Positions 24,731-36,453 of a DNA stretch of 64,000 bases are shown here, piece by piece. This DNA comes from Fragum whitleyi (lineage: Eukaryota > Mollusca > Bivalvia > Cardiida > Cardiidae), in the NCBI GenBank assembly GCA_948146395.1, contig OX411556.1:33261056-33325055 (forward strand), in the 5' to 3' direction. Under the pieces are notes generated by a model. It was given only the letters and a program-made list of their open reading frames with translations, was not told the origin of the DNA and ran no database searches. Both the position numbers and the translations under genes were made by a program. How positions within the stretch are numbered: position 1 is the stretch's first letter; each line of letters starts with the position of its first letter.

Positions 24731-25564
24731 TATACTCTGTTCCAAAAGAAAGTGTGCACTTTTAAAATTCAAATATCTCAGAAGTTTCACCTGTTACCGT
24801 CACAAAATGTTGCACGACAAACCTCGAGGCTATTGACCAACGATATTTTGAGAACTAAAGCACATGGCACTAAATGATTTTCGACTAGAAAAGGACCTTT
24901 CATTTTAATCGATTTGCTTGTAAATCCTACAGTTGATGGATAGTTAATCTGGTATAACACTCACTTAAATACTTGTGCCCTACCTTGCAATAAATTCACA
25001 TACGAATGACGATTGTACAGTATGCAACAACGTAGTTTGTCCAACAAATTTTATGGTTTGGCAAAAAATAACCCCGTGCGAAGAAAACTCTCAATAAAAT
25101 TGAATAAGCGTTTATGTTGCAAAAGAAATTATATGTATCTCCTTGCAAGTGCTTTCTTTAGCTACAAATTATAATACAGAACGCCATTGTACCGCTTGGT
25201 CTGACGTTAGTGGCCAATCAACGTAGAGATTTCTAACGTTGACGCAGAGGTAACGTCTATATGTAAACTCAACCTTCTGTTTGGAACTGTTATGGAGTCC
25301 CTAGTCAAACTCATAAATGGCATATTACTAATTATCATTTGCTATAGAAAAGAAATTTCAGAATTGCAAAATTGAGTACCATATGTGCTGACCATGTGCC
25401 CAAAATATTCGCAACTTATCGAAATCGAATTTTTACTCCTTGTTTCTAATGGCTCCTATCGTAGATATGAAAATGATTTTTCAATCAAGAGTTCCCCCAT
25501 CTTTGTAAAAAATAATGAAAATCAAAACAGAGAAAGTGCACACTTTCTTATGGAACTGAGTATA
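24731..25564 (+). mobile_element. Mariner-like non-autonomous element, complete copy
   Basis: 834 bases with inverted ends: TATACTCTGTTCC at the left and GGAACTGAGTATA at the right, continuing inward as AAGAAAGTGTGCACTT on each side (about 31 bases, few mismatches). The ends and apparent TA flanks suggest the Tc1/mariner group. The only frame (67 codons at 25385) has no known motif, so it probably depends on a transposase elsewhere. A glutamine-rich microsatellite (CAA)n lies just before it (24636-24700). Confidence 0.8.
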
Positions 25565-25639
25565 CATGTAATCGTAATTCAGTTATAGGACATCCCTGGA
25601 AAAAAATACGTACGGTGCAATATGCAAAAATTAGTCCAA

Positions 25640-26377
25640 AGTGTCAAAACACTCAACACCGTTCAAAATTGCTTCGAAATCCTTTTAAAAAAAACCTTCG
25701 GAATCGTTCAAAAAGATTAACATTTTATTCAAATCGATCAAATTGTTGCAGGATTGTATTGGCTGGTGTGGATTTTTGCGTCTGATTGATCTGTGAAGAC
25801 ACACATACTGAAAAGAAAGTATTTTGTTAGAGGGACGAAGTAAAATACTGCTAATTCCGTCTTACTTGACGAAATTGGCAATATTGTTTTAATCCCCTTT
25901 AAAATCATTCAAATCTCGCTCCTCCCACTCATTCAACTTCTATCCGGAATCCGTAACATTGATAGTCTAAATAGCTCTTGTCATGATGAGCACACATACA
26001 GTTAACAACATCGTGAAATTGACAAGATGAATGATTTTGGAAAGAAATTGAGCGAGGGTGTTGGTCGAGTTTTGAGTGAATTTAATGGGAGGTAAACCAA
26101 AATCGCATATTTTGTTGAGGATGAACGAAATTTGCGATATTTATTACCTCCCTTTAATCTTCAAGAACCTAAAAGACGCTTACAATTTTGTGAATGACTG
26201 TGAAATCGCGATTTTTCTCTTTTTATATTTATTTTCAATGTTGATTGTATCTTTTTTAGTCATTTTGGAGCGTTTTTGATCGATTTAAGTGAGTGTTTGG
26301 AATGAATTAATGGAACGATGAGTAAGTGATTAAGAATGGTTTTGATTGAGATGAATGTCAATTTCACGATGCAACTT
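25640..26377. mobile_element. MITE-A inverse fragment followed by a forward copy
   Basis: 25640-25955 is an inverse, diverged copy without clean ends. 25998-26377 is forward, from acagttaacaacatcgtg to caatttcacgatgcaactt, with a good internal hairpin (26090-26155). Confidence 0.8.
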
Positions 26378-27645
26378 ATTGGACAAAGTTTCAAAGTTTG
26401 AAAATATATTCATTAACAACAGAGATACAACCAAGATAAAGGCCTGTCACACTAGACGGCGACTGTGCCTGATCCCGAGGCGATCAAGAATTGTTCAGGG
26501 CCCGAGCTTATACAACTTTTCTCATGCTCAACTGAGATTTTTCTCAATTTTTTAATTCAAATAAATGTGTAAAAATAAAACAACTTATTGATATTATTTT
26601 TTATGTTTATATATTAAAATGAGTATGAAATCAGAATTAAGGCTTTAATCTCAAATTGAAATATGAGAAAATTTTGAATTGAAAATGAGAAAAGTTTTAT
26701 AACCTCGGGCCCAAATCGCAGTTTGATCGACGGAAAATGTTCAAACATGTGAATATATTACGGGGGATAAAAATAAATCCTGCGCTTTAATGGCGTTCAT
26801 GGCGATGTTACGTTGCTCCTACCGCAATGCTGTGGCTATTCTACAGTACATCTACGGCGATGAATTATTTTCCTATTGGGATTCACTGCGCTCCTACGAC
26901 TCTAGTACTGCGCTGATGGAGATGGGACACTCGAGACTTTTTAACTGTAAAACATTCTTACTTGTTAGTACGTTGTTAGTTTTTCTTTTTAGATTGAATT
27001 AGCCTATTAGAAGATGAAATGAATATTATCCAAATGCCGAACCGTAGAAAAAGTTCAAATAAAAACATGCATTACATCAATATAATTCTTAAGATGTTGC
27101 AATTTGGGTTACGTGATCAACAATCTTGCCTTTAGATTCTCATTCGCAATAAGATTACTGTCTCTGATACAATCAGAATGTGTATATTTTTAATATGTTC
27201 TTTTAATCGTATTAGAAACGCCTCGAGGGCACGGTAGAAACGCAGGATGGACGTATTGAAACCGCGAAGATCGCCGTAGAAGCGCAACTAGCGTCGTTTT
27301 CTCTGCACTCATACTGCGCTTTCATGGCGCTGCACAGGAGCTTTCGTGACCTTGTTGACTTTCACATGGGGCTGCTACCGTGATCTCTCAACGCTTTCAC
27401 TGCGATATTGTCACTTCGCGATCTCACGGCGATTGTTTTTGCTTTCTCTAAAAGCGCACATTTAGATGGCGCTCTCCGTCGACCTTCAACGTTCTAGGCT
27501 ATTGCATACATGTTCGTTCCCAACGTTGGGATTGATTTCCATGCTCACTTTTCCTTGCGTTTATGGGTAAAACACTTAATACCCTGCACCATTTCACCCA
27601 GCTGAAGAATTTGGTAGCAATGGGTTTAAACCACTCCCTCTCTCT
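26378..27645. other. No gene seen; GC-richer patch
   Basis: 26790-27480 is less AT-rich than its surroundings and has many short motifs of the type atggcgttcatggcgatg and ctacgactctagtactgcg, as in a diverged simple array. The frame at 26790 has no known domain. Confidence 0.5.
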
Positions 27646-27658
27646 CAGGGACTTAGGA

Positions 27659-27881
27659 TTGATTGATTGAATGGGGTTTTACGCCGCTTTCAACATTATT
27701 TCAGTTATATCGCGGCGGCCGGAGCACCTAACAATGGATTCCTGGTATTTCTCACGCCAGTACTACCATTACATCCTTTCCTAGCCTCCGACTGCTATTT
27801 CACATAGGTTTACGATTATCTACCCATTGGTGAAAGACAAACGTCGGAAAGGATATTTGCCGCCACCGGGGATCGAACCCA
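27659..27881 (-). mobile_element. SINE family 1, 5'-truncated, with target duplication
   Basis: Minus-strand copy whose 3' end is a short (AATC)n tail. It stops in the tRNA head just past the B box. A 13-base target-site duplication, cagggacttagga, flanks it at 27646-27658 and 27882-27894. The duplication plus truncation is typical of LINE-driven insertion. Confidence 0.9.
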
Positions 27882-28321
27882 CAGGGACTTAGGAACATCA
27901 GGATTGGGTGTTTGAAAGCGACTCTATAAACTTATTAAATAATAAGCTTTCGCCGCAATAGAACCAAAATGAATTAGTATAAACTAAAAATCTTAAAATA
28001 TCCAAGAGGTAAAGGGGACCCAGGTGAGCGACGTAGGACAATCAATTTCCTCTTGTTGATTTAAGAAAAACAAGTTCAATTTCACGGATTGAGTGCTTTT
28101 TTTTCTTTGTTTGTCTTTTTCAAAAGTGCTATTTTTTTTTTAAATTTTCACCTTTCAAGTCAATTAATTGAGACATAATTCCATTATACTTGCAGAGTGC
28201 TTCCATGAAGGATATTTGTTTTGTTGTCTGTTTTCTTTCGCTAGACTCGGTTCTGCACATTTGTCAGCTATTATTGTTTAATAATATTTTTCTTTCCTAA
28301 TACTGGAGAGTTGCAGGAATC

Positions 28322-29143
28322 TATACTCAGTTCCATAAGAAAGTGTGCACTTTCTCTGTTTTGATTTTCATTATTTTTTACAAAGATGGGGGAACTCTTG
28401 ATTGAAAAATCATTTTCATATCTACGATAGGAGCCATTAGAAACAAGGAGTAAAAATTCGATTTCGATAAGTTGCGAATATTTTGGGCACATGGTCAGCA
28501 CATATGGTACTCAATTTTGCAATTCTGAAATTTCTTTTCTATAGCAAATGATAATTAGTAATATGCCATTTATGAGTTTGACTAGGGACTCCATAACAGT
28601 TCCAAACAGAAGGTTGAGTTTACATATAGACGTTACCTCTGCGTCAACGTTAGAAATCTCTACGTTGATTGGCCACTAACGTCAGACCAAGCGGTACAAT
28701 GGCGTTCTGTATTATAATTTGTAGCTAAAGAAAGCACTTGCAAGGAGATACATATAATTTCTTTTGCAACATAAACGCTTATTCAATTTTATTGAGAGTT
28801 TTCTTCGCACGGGGTTATTTTTTGCCAAACCATAAAATTTGTTGGACAAACTACGTTGTTGCATACTGTACAATCGTCATTCGTATGTGAATTTATTGCA
28901 AGGTAGGGCACAAGTATTTAAGTGAGTGTTATACCAGATTAACTATCCATCAACTGTAGGATTTACAAGCAAATCGATTAAAATGAAAGGTCCTTTTCTA
29001 GTCGAAAATCATTTAGTGCCATGTGCTTTAGTTCTCAAAATATCGTTGGTCAATAGCCTCGAGGTTTGTCGTGCAACATTTTGTGACGGTAACAGGTGAA
29101 ACTTCTGAGATATTTGAATTTTAAAAGTGCACACTTTCTTTTG
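28322..29143 (-). mobile_element. Mariner-like element, inverted copy missing one tip
   Basis: This is an apparently identical inverted copy of 24743-25564 over 822 bases. At its right end the inner part of the TIR is kept (acactttcttttg) but the outer bases (GGAACAGAGTATA equivalent) are lost. The two copies are 2.76 kb apart and could fold into a long hairpin if co-transcribed. Confidence 0.9.
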
Positions 29144-29273
29144 ATTTTCTTATCTTGGCGTCATTGTTCGGAGAGGACGTTGCCCGTTTAATACCGTCAA
29201 AACCATCGTAAAGTTATCAAAACGACTGATTTTGGTTTGAATCTAAAGTGAATTTTAAATAGAGAACAGACTT

Positions 29274-29753
29274 ACAGTAAAAGCATCTTGAAATTGACAT
29301 TCATTCCGATCAAATCATTCTTAATCATTCACTCGGCGCTTCATTCATTCATTCATTCATTCATTCATTCATTCATTCATTCATTCATTCATTCATACAT
29401 TCATTCATTCATTCATTCATTCATTCCAAACACTCACTCAAATCTATCAAAAACGCTTCGAAATTATTAGAACACATTGAAAAATCGTTCAAGACTTTCA
29501 ACACTAAATTCCAATCGGTCTATTTATTCTACGATTATATCAGGTGGTGTGGACTTTCAAGTGCCTGTTTGGTCCACGAAGACGTACAAACAGAAAAGTA
29601 CTTTTATTTTATTAAAGGGAGATATTTTATATCGCAATGTTGGATTACTCCCCTTTAATTTCACTCAAAACTCGCCCAACACACTCATTCAATTTCATTC
29701 CGAAATCATTCCAAAAGCATTCATCTTGTCAATTTCACGATGTTCTTAACTGT
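29274..29753 (-). mobile_element. MITE-A copy with expanded ATTC tract
   Basis: Inverse copy from acagtaaaagcatcttg to gatgttcttaactgt. Where other copies have cattcattcattcc, this one has grown into a (TCAT)n microsatellite of about 86 bases (29341-29426) with one interruption. The internal hairpin is partly lost. Confidence 0.9.
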
Positions 29754-29767
29754 ACACCGAAATACAT

Positions 29768-30205
29768 ACAGTAAATAAGATCGTGAAATTGACGAGATGA
29801 ATGATTTTGGAATGAATATGGAATGAAATTGAATGAGTGTGTGGAGCGAGTTTTGAGTGAATTTAGTGAGAGTTAATCCATTTTCGAAAAATTTGTTCAG
29901 GAGTAATAAAATTTGCGATGTGTATTACTCCCCCTTGATAATATATGCATAGAACTTCTTTAAAAGGCTTCCTATTTCTTCAAGAACCAATCAGGCGCTT
30001 AAAAATTCAATTATATCAGAGAAATCGCGATTCGGTTCTTGTTTTATTATTCTTGAATGAGGTTTTTGATTTTATATTTCTCAGTCATTTGAGCGTTTTT
30101 GAATGGTTTGAGTGAGTGTTTGGAATGAGTGAATGGAGCGCTGAGTGACCGATTTAGATTGATTTTGATCGAGATGGATGTCAATTTCACGATGTAACTA
30201 ACTGT
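29768..30205 (+). mobile_element. MITE-A copy, full length
   Basis: Forward copy from acagtaaataagatcgtg to cacgatgtaactaactgt, 14 bases after the inverse copy. The internal palindrome has mutated (tccattttcgaaaaatttgt). Confidence 0.85.
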
Positions 30206-30389
30206 AACTGTACAATAAGGACAAATACATTATATTATACATTTTATAATGATAATGAAAGGCGGGGTGTGTACAATTGTAAAAGAATCTCGCCGACTTC
30301 ATTCATGAACGACAGATATGCAGAACGCTGTTTAAAAAAAACAAAAACTGTTTACTGTTTTTACTAGAGCCTCATTTTGGTCGAATGTA

Positions 30390-30970
30390 GAATCATCTAG
30401 TGGAACTCTACACCTGTTTGAAGATAGTTGCAGATATTCAATCTATCTATCTATGTAAAACGGGATGTGCTTGGTGGAAGCTAAAATATTCCACAGGGGA
30501 ACGAAGGGAAGAAAATTGGAAGAGGTCCACTAGATGAGCATCATATTTTAGCAAATATGAAAGCTGTCTACCTTCTGGTTTCAGAGAAGAAGATCATTGC
30601 TTTTTTTTCTATACAATGCGGGTTGCGCTCTGTTAGAGCCTAAACATAAAACAAAGGGTGTTATATTAACAAACTTGATATACATGTAGCGGTCCACTAG
30701 ATAACGCTACAAACAAAATATGAAACCTGTCTGCCTTTAGGTTTCAGAGAAGATACCCCCCTTCTTCTTTGCCGAGGCAGCTAGAGTTTATGGTTGAATT
30801 TAATAATTTGAAAATCTTTGCTAGAGCTTCACCCAAGGAACATTCCTGCCAAGCTTCATTAAGATTGGCCTCCTGGTTGAGGAGGAGAAAATATTTAAAG
30901 AAATTTTGACCGACGCATTACGGACGCCGGGCATTGGACGATCACAATAGCTGGCCTAAAGCAGATCGTT
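30390..30970 (+). repeat. Interspersed repeat with two ~170-bp subunits
   Basis: ggtccactaga ... ggtttcagagaagat occurs at about 30524 and 30690. A tail with ggacgccgggcattggacgatcacaatagc follows. No coding capacity seen. Confidence 0.55.
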
Positions 30971-31478
30971 CTAAGGGTAAGCTGAAAATAAACGGAAATA
31001 CACAAATACAGAATATCAAATCGTTTGAATTTAATTTAATCTAAAGAGTTGTATCGGTAAACAAGAACAAGAAAGGAAGACCTTTTTGTACAAAATTGTT
31101 CTACCTACCAAGAAAATCTTCCTAAATGACAATAGAATTGACAATAGACTTTATCAGCAATTCTAAAAAATTCAAAATTTATTATTTGTAAAAGAAGAAA
31201 AATAATGTAATTTTCAAATTCAAGAAAAAAATTCTTGGTACCTGTTTCTGTAATAATTACTCTGCAAACTGGATTTGTAAATGCACTGAGGGCAATAAAT
31301 AGGGAAAAATTGAGGAAAAAAGAGAAATTGCTTACAAACAGTTGCTCTTTTTTCCCCAAAAGTTTTTACAATATACATGTATTTTTCTGTCTATTTTTAA
31401 CTTGAAAGCATATTGAATTTCTTGTTAAAATTCTGACATTCTAAAATTGTTCGTTAAGTATAATATAGGTCAGACAGC

Positions 31479-31611
31479 CCTGCGTTCAGGATCACCAGAC
31501 GGTGCAAACAGTTTTCCAATTGTACCCCACTTTGCACGTGCACTTGCGTGCAAAGCGGGGTACAATGGGAAAACACTTTACACAGTTTGGTGATCCTAAA
31601 CGCAGAGCAGG
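31479..31611. mobile_element. 133-bp near-perfect palindrome element
   Basis: The two halves are almost complements over the whole length. Ends are cctgcgttcaggatcacca and tggtgatcctaaacgcagag; the centre is ttgcacgtgcacttgcgtgc. It lies 133 bases past the stop of GPCR exon copy A. A diverged copy is at 3782-3900 and a half copy at 5557-5616. Confidence 0.85.
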
Positions 31612-31743
31612 TGAAATTACCCACTGGCCTCATTTAGGCCGGTTTTACTAGAAACGGATAAATTAAAATTGAATATGTATTCTCTATCAATGTCCACTCA
31701 TAGTGAAATCAAAAATGCCTTATAAGAAATGTTTAAGAAAGTC

Positions 31744-32163
31744 TTAAAGGTCAGTATGAATAATGTTAAATGCCCTGTCTTCTGTGGTCGTTGCACGTGT
31801 TTCCCTGGTCCCCATCTCAGTCGTGTCACTCTTTCGCATCTGCGTGATCCTCAGTTTTTTCACGACCGACGGGAATGTTTCTCTAAAAGCCTTTCTGAAA
31901 CCGTCACTATAAAACGCGTAGATGAAAGGGTTAACACACGAGTTGGCATAGGACAGCGTGTGAGCAAAGATCTTAAACCAGTACATAGCCTCTGTCCTTG
32001 GAAAATGTGGATCTAGTCTAATCCAGAGATTGATAAAATGAATTGGAAGCCAGAAGACAGCAAATACCATGACAACGGATGCTACGAATTTTGTTATCCG
32101 TCGTAACCTCTTCTCTTGACTCTTTATCTTCTTTGACAGCTTGGAGTGCTGCCCTTGTTTCGC
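31744..32163 (-). CDS. Peptide GPCR, last exon copy A (TM6-TM7-C-tail)
   Basis: This is a terminal exon of a class A (rhodopsin family) receptor. It starts after a CAG acceptor (plus-strand ctg 32164-32166) in phase 0 and gives 139 residues plus stop. A basic segment from the third cytoplasmic loop (KSQEKRLRR) leads into TM6 with FWLPIH, then a short extracellular loop, TM7 with NSCVNPFIYAF (the NPxxY motif), and helix 8 (SDGFRKAFRETF). The tail ends HTDL, which fits a class I PDZ ligand. The pattern (WLPIHxxNLW, AHTLSYANSCVNP) resembles galanin, allatostatin-A and kisspeptin receptors; the ligand cannot be read from this. It is about 5 kb downstream of a homologous exon at 37159-37584 with the same phase. 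It could be an alternative 3' exon of the same gene or the remnant of a tandem paralogue. No second copy of the TM3 or TM4-5 exons was seen between them. Confidence 0.9.
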   Translation of the reverse strand, partial: AKQGQHSKLSKKIKSQEKRLRRITKFVASVVMVFAVFWLPIHFINLWIRLDPHFPRTEAMYWFKIFAHTLSYANSCVNPFIYAFYSDGFRKAFRETFPSVVKKLRITQMRKSDTTEMGTRETRATTTEDRAFNIIHTDL

Positions 32164-34235
32164 CTGGAATGAATAAGAGCGTAATTTTTTAGGTAGTGAT
32201 TTTATCATTAATTTTGTCTAACGTTTGTGGGTTTGTTACTCACACTTTGCTGCATGTAAAACTTCTTATTGCATAAAATGTGCGTCTATAGGCATACGTC
32301 AACGGACTAGACCCGAGCGTGAACGAGAGAAAACAATGATTAATAAGGAAATTTATGTGCCCTGCTTTTTTCACTTAAAAATCCTTAGTCAGGGCATGTA
32401 CGATTTATAAGTTTCTTTTTTTTAAATTGATATAGAGCAGAAATAAAGACGTTGATCCTTTGTTAAAATTTGTGACGTGGTAAAATTACCAAGCAACGTC
32501 GGTATAAACAAAAGAGACGATGCAGTGCATAACGATATTTCTGGCACATTAGATGGTTAAGAGCTAGATTTAAAGTGTTACTATGAATTATTTTGCAAGC
32601 ATGGTTTTAAAGAATACAATAGTCTTTATTTCTATGCAATAATAGCGTCAGTTCACGTTTTATCGAGTGTAAACATTTGCAGAGAACCTCAAAATGCTTT
32701 AACGCCCTCGTGCTTCGTACTCGGGCGTTAAACCTTTTTTCGGGTCTCTGCAAATCGGGTCTCTCCCTCAAAAAGGTGAATTAACCCTATACTGAATTCA
32801 ATTCAAAATTCAGAAATACAGCATTGAAAAAGGCACGTACACGTATTCCTTTTTTTTGAGTGTATTATTTCTGATAACAGTTATACTTTATGTGTATGGA
32901 TTAAATGTTTTGTAAATTGATTTTGTAGGTCTTGTGATTGAGAAAGTGTTTTCATGATTAAATCACTACTTAAACAAAAACGCGTAAATAAAAGAAACGC
33001 TCAATGGTCCATTTAAGATGCCAATTTTAAATGAAATTCCTCAATAAAGCCTGCGATATTGGCGCTCATTTGCATGGTCTCATCGACATGTTTCCAATAA
33101 TCACTGATAGTAAAGCGTTTCTAGCAGTATAGAAAAATATATTATATTAATTTGAAATTGGTTTCACCCCCTGTACCTCTTGCTCCGAGATTAATTGCTA
33201 AATACAGTAACGTAGGAAATTTATTAGACGTCGTGACGTAGAAACTTTATGGTTAGAGGTCGTAAGTTACTATTCATTGGAAAACCCTTCTTTACTATCA
33301 GAACGTCAAGAAATTCAATATCCTTTAGGAAACCTAAATATCAGAAAGCCGCTTTTAAATAATTTACTTTCAGCACTGCTAAATATGAGGCATGACCTTT
33401 TTCTTCATAATTTTTACATATCTATTACATTTCTGATATTGTTTGTTTGTTGTTTTTTTGTATCTTTTCCATTGATAAAGAAAACAAAAACTTATTACTG
33501 AAGCATTATCCAATGAAATTGGAATATCAATTTCGTTCCCAAATAAAGCAGATTTATAAAACGCCCATTTAGCACACTGATAATTCTCTTTTTGAAAGAA
33601 TGAACTTAAGATGTGCGTTTTAAAAGGGAATTTCGAAGAATATGAGTTTAAAGCGTAAAATGCACATATTCAAAAGAAAAACAAAACGTTTTAAAAGAAA
33701 AATGGAAGAGTTTGCCATTACTGACAAAAATATTTGTTATATTTCCCAAATGTGTCGAAACGAGATAGTAATTAAATTCGGCATTGTGAACAAAGTCTGC
33801 AAAGTTTCAAACAAGAAAACAGCTCGACACTTTGGTGACCTAAATGTCACTGAACTTTTGAATTTTCTGTAGGTATAGAGGCAAAAATATCGTGCCCGAA
33901 AGAAATTGTAGAAAAGAAACTCTTTACGACATTTTTTTTATAAAATTTGGAACATTCTTATAAAAATATACGATTTATTTCTTGGTTGTGGCTTGAGTTT
34001 TCAAAATATCTCGGTACTTTTTTTCATTTGGAAACTACAAGACAAAGAAGTAAAATGTTTTGAAAGATCAAACAATTCTTTCGTTCATTACGTTCAATCT
34101 TGGGTTATCCCGTCATACAAATGACGTCATCGTGTTGCCATGTAATCACGTGTAAAATGGCCCGATCTAATTCATCTGATATTTTCTTCGCGTTTCGTTT
34201 CACTTTTGCGTGTCACAATTAATATATATTAATTC
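32164..34235. other. Interval between GPCR last exons, left part
   Basis: If exon A belongs to the same gene this is intron. A palindrome at 32698-32735 (aacgccctcgtgcttcgtac ... gggcgtt) is the only structure noted. Lys-rich frame at 33642 is not supported. Confidence 0.55.
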
Positions 34236-34292
34236 GCATTGAACCCCTGATGAAGAAACATTGAGTTTCGAAAGCGCTAGGGTTATTCATGC
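34236..34292 (+). ncRNA. Hammerhead-like motif, Penelope/retrozyme style
   Basis: Stem I is AACCC (34242-34246) with GGGTT (34280-34284), extended after an internal loop by GCAT (34236-34239) with ATGC (34289-34292). CTGATGA is at 34247-34253. Stem II is GAAAC with GTTTC (34255-34259, 34265-34269). GAAA is at 34270-34273, then a palindromic GCGC in place of stem III, and TA as the cleavage dinucleotide. One extra A follows CTGATGA. A tiny palindromic stem III is known from hammerheads of Penelope-like elements and retrozymes, which can work as dimers. No Penelope reverse transcriptase was found nearby, so this may be a solo terminal fragment. Confidence 0.6.
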
Positions 34293-34343
34293 TTTTAGCA
34301 ATAATCCAAATTACTTACACTGTTTGAATACAATTTATCTCAA

Positions 34344-34467
<124 letters not shown>

Positions 34468-35244
34468 TCTCTTAAACTTTTGACATTTCTTATATTTCGT
34501 AAATAACTTTCGCCGTATTTTGATTCATGGTTCTACCTATCCCGAAAATACCAAGTTTACTCAATGAAAGATAAATAGTTCTCTACTGTTAATATTTTCT
34601 TCTTTGATATTATTTTCCGTACGAAAACCTATCCAGAAATGGTAAGTTCTGATAAGCGAATATCGTTAGCTTGTAAAATGTTATAATTTGCCTGACCACT
34701 TAGCTTTTCTAAAGATTTTGACAAAATGATACCCAATTTCTCCACATTGGCTGGATAATCTAAGGACAATGTTTTTGGAAATACATGTATTTTGTTTATA
34801 CAGAACTTAACAATGAATTCGTATTTAAGCATATCGGTGCCACACGTGTTGTTTTGATTTCCTCTTCTTGATACAATTTATTCATTTTACATCCTGTAAT
34901 CCCCACCCCACCCACAAAAAGAAAAGAAACAGCGCAAGGTTAATTAAATCGCAAAGAGATTCAGTCAAAACGGTAACAATTTGAAAAGAAATAGAAATAA
35001 AAAAAGCACAGCAAATGAGAAACCTACCAGCCAAACAATAGTACCAAAGTATAATGTTTACATGGGCAGCATGCTGTTTCAAAAAGTAAGAAGTCAGAAG
35101 ATTTAATACTCTAAATTTGATTTAACGCATTAATAGCTTTCACCTTCTCATCGACGATTCAAAGTAAGATTTTGTGGAAATTGTCGACTATTAAAATACA
35201 GAAACGGTACAGTCCTCCAGCATTTAACAACATAATATGTTATG

Positions 35245-35345
35245 ATTCAAGTAGTGATTTTATCATGAAAATGCTCTCCCTTTGTCTCACTTTTGTGGGT
35301 TTGTTACTCATATTTTGCTGCTTGTAAAATCTACTCAGGACATGC
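35245..35345 (-). repeat. Orphan copy of the block upstream of GPCR exon A
   Basis: agtagtgattttatcat and ttgtgggtttgttactcatattttgctgc match 32193-32270, which lies directly upstream of exon copy A. No TM6-TM7 exon follows here, so a third exon copy may have been deleted or transposons may have replaced it. Confidence 0.5.
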
Positions 35346-35757
35346 AAAATTCTTGATTCAGGAAATAGTTTATTAATTCACGATTTTTTCTATATTCATT
35401 TCGTTTTTTTAGAAAATAATGCACTCGTACATGCATGAATTAAATGGTATAAATAATGTAATATGTTGGTTTTGTGGATGATAAGGGTTTTCTTTCAGCA
35501 AATTTTTAGTAACAAACCCACAAAGTGAGACTAAAGAAGACCATTTCCTGATTATTTCACTTCTGAAATAATAATGGGTTTTATATCCAAATTCAGAAAA
35601 AATGAAGCTATACATTGATTCCATCGAGTGCTACCATTTATCAAATCGTGACTACGCAAAAAAAATCTTTGTTTTTGGGTGTCAGAACATGTAACAAAGA
35701 AACCATATTTCTCCCTCTATTTATGTCAAATTTGGGCTTTAAACCAAAAAATAAAAC

Positions 35758-36258
35758 TGTGACCCGTCACGCGAAAAAGGACTATCTGGGACCCCGTTAA
35801 ATACATATGAGACTGTGCGTGACATTTCCGACGACAATTTCAAATGTGCACAAAGCAACGACTCCACCAAGTCTATGCATCCGCATAGTCTGTCCAGAGT
35901 CTTCACTCTGCCGTCTTTCGATTGACAAAGTCTCAAAATTTTTGTAAACAGACAGTCAATCTTCTAGTTTCAAAATGTGACTGTCTGGAATGCTAAATGT
36001 TTGTACCTCACGCATGTGACAAATTGTTGGAAATGTCACGTACAGGCTCTTAATTGAAAATGAGATTGCTGCTAGGTCAACCAGAGGTCATATTTCAGAA
36101 ATACTTTCACAGGAAGGTAGGTTGCTCATTCAGAATTTAGAATAATAGCAAAGTGCGAAATGTTTCGAGCCCAGTCAGTCTATGCAATCCGCACATTCCA
36201 ACTAGTGTCGGTATTTTACGCACTACAAAGATGGTCAATTTTCACGTGACGAGTCACA
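35758..36258. mobile_element. Foldback element B with nested foldback element C
   Basis: Outer ends gtgacccgtcacgcgaaaa and ttcacgtgacgagtcac. Inside, at 35807-36051, sits a copy of foldback element C. Between the two GPCR last exons. Confidence 0.8.
35807..36051. mobile_element. Foldback element C, nested copy
   Basis: Ends atgagactgtgcgtgacatt and aaatgtcacgtacaggctct. Inner palindrome around agtctatgcatccgcatagtct. Confidence 0.75.
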
Positions 36259-36453
36259 AATGTTAAATGAAAGCTTACCTTTTCAATCGACACAATATCT
36301 TCTTAACCTATTGTCGTCTGTCTCTACAATTGAGCGCTTTGTTTGTCAAAATTGTGAAACAAAACTCAGTCAACAGATGTTGTCAACAAAATGTGGTCAA
36401 GTGTTTCTTTCATATATATAGTCTGTGTGAAACAGACTAGCTCAAACTAGAAA

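Noticed and set aside
24632..24877. Gln-rich 81-codon frame
   Set aside because: Runs from a CAA microsatellite into the end of a mariner-like element.
25385..25588. 67-codon frame found twice (also on the minus strand at 28271-28501)
   Set aside because: Repeated only because it is part of the duplicated mariner-like element; no known domain.
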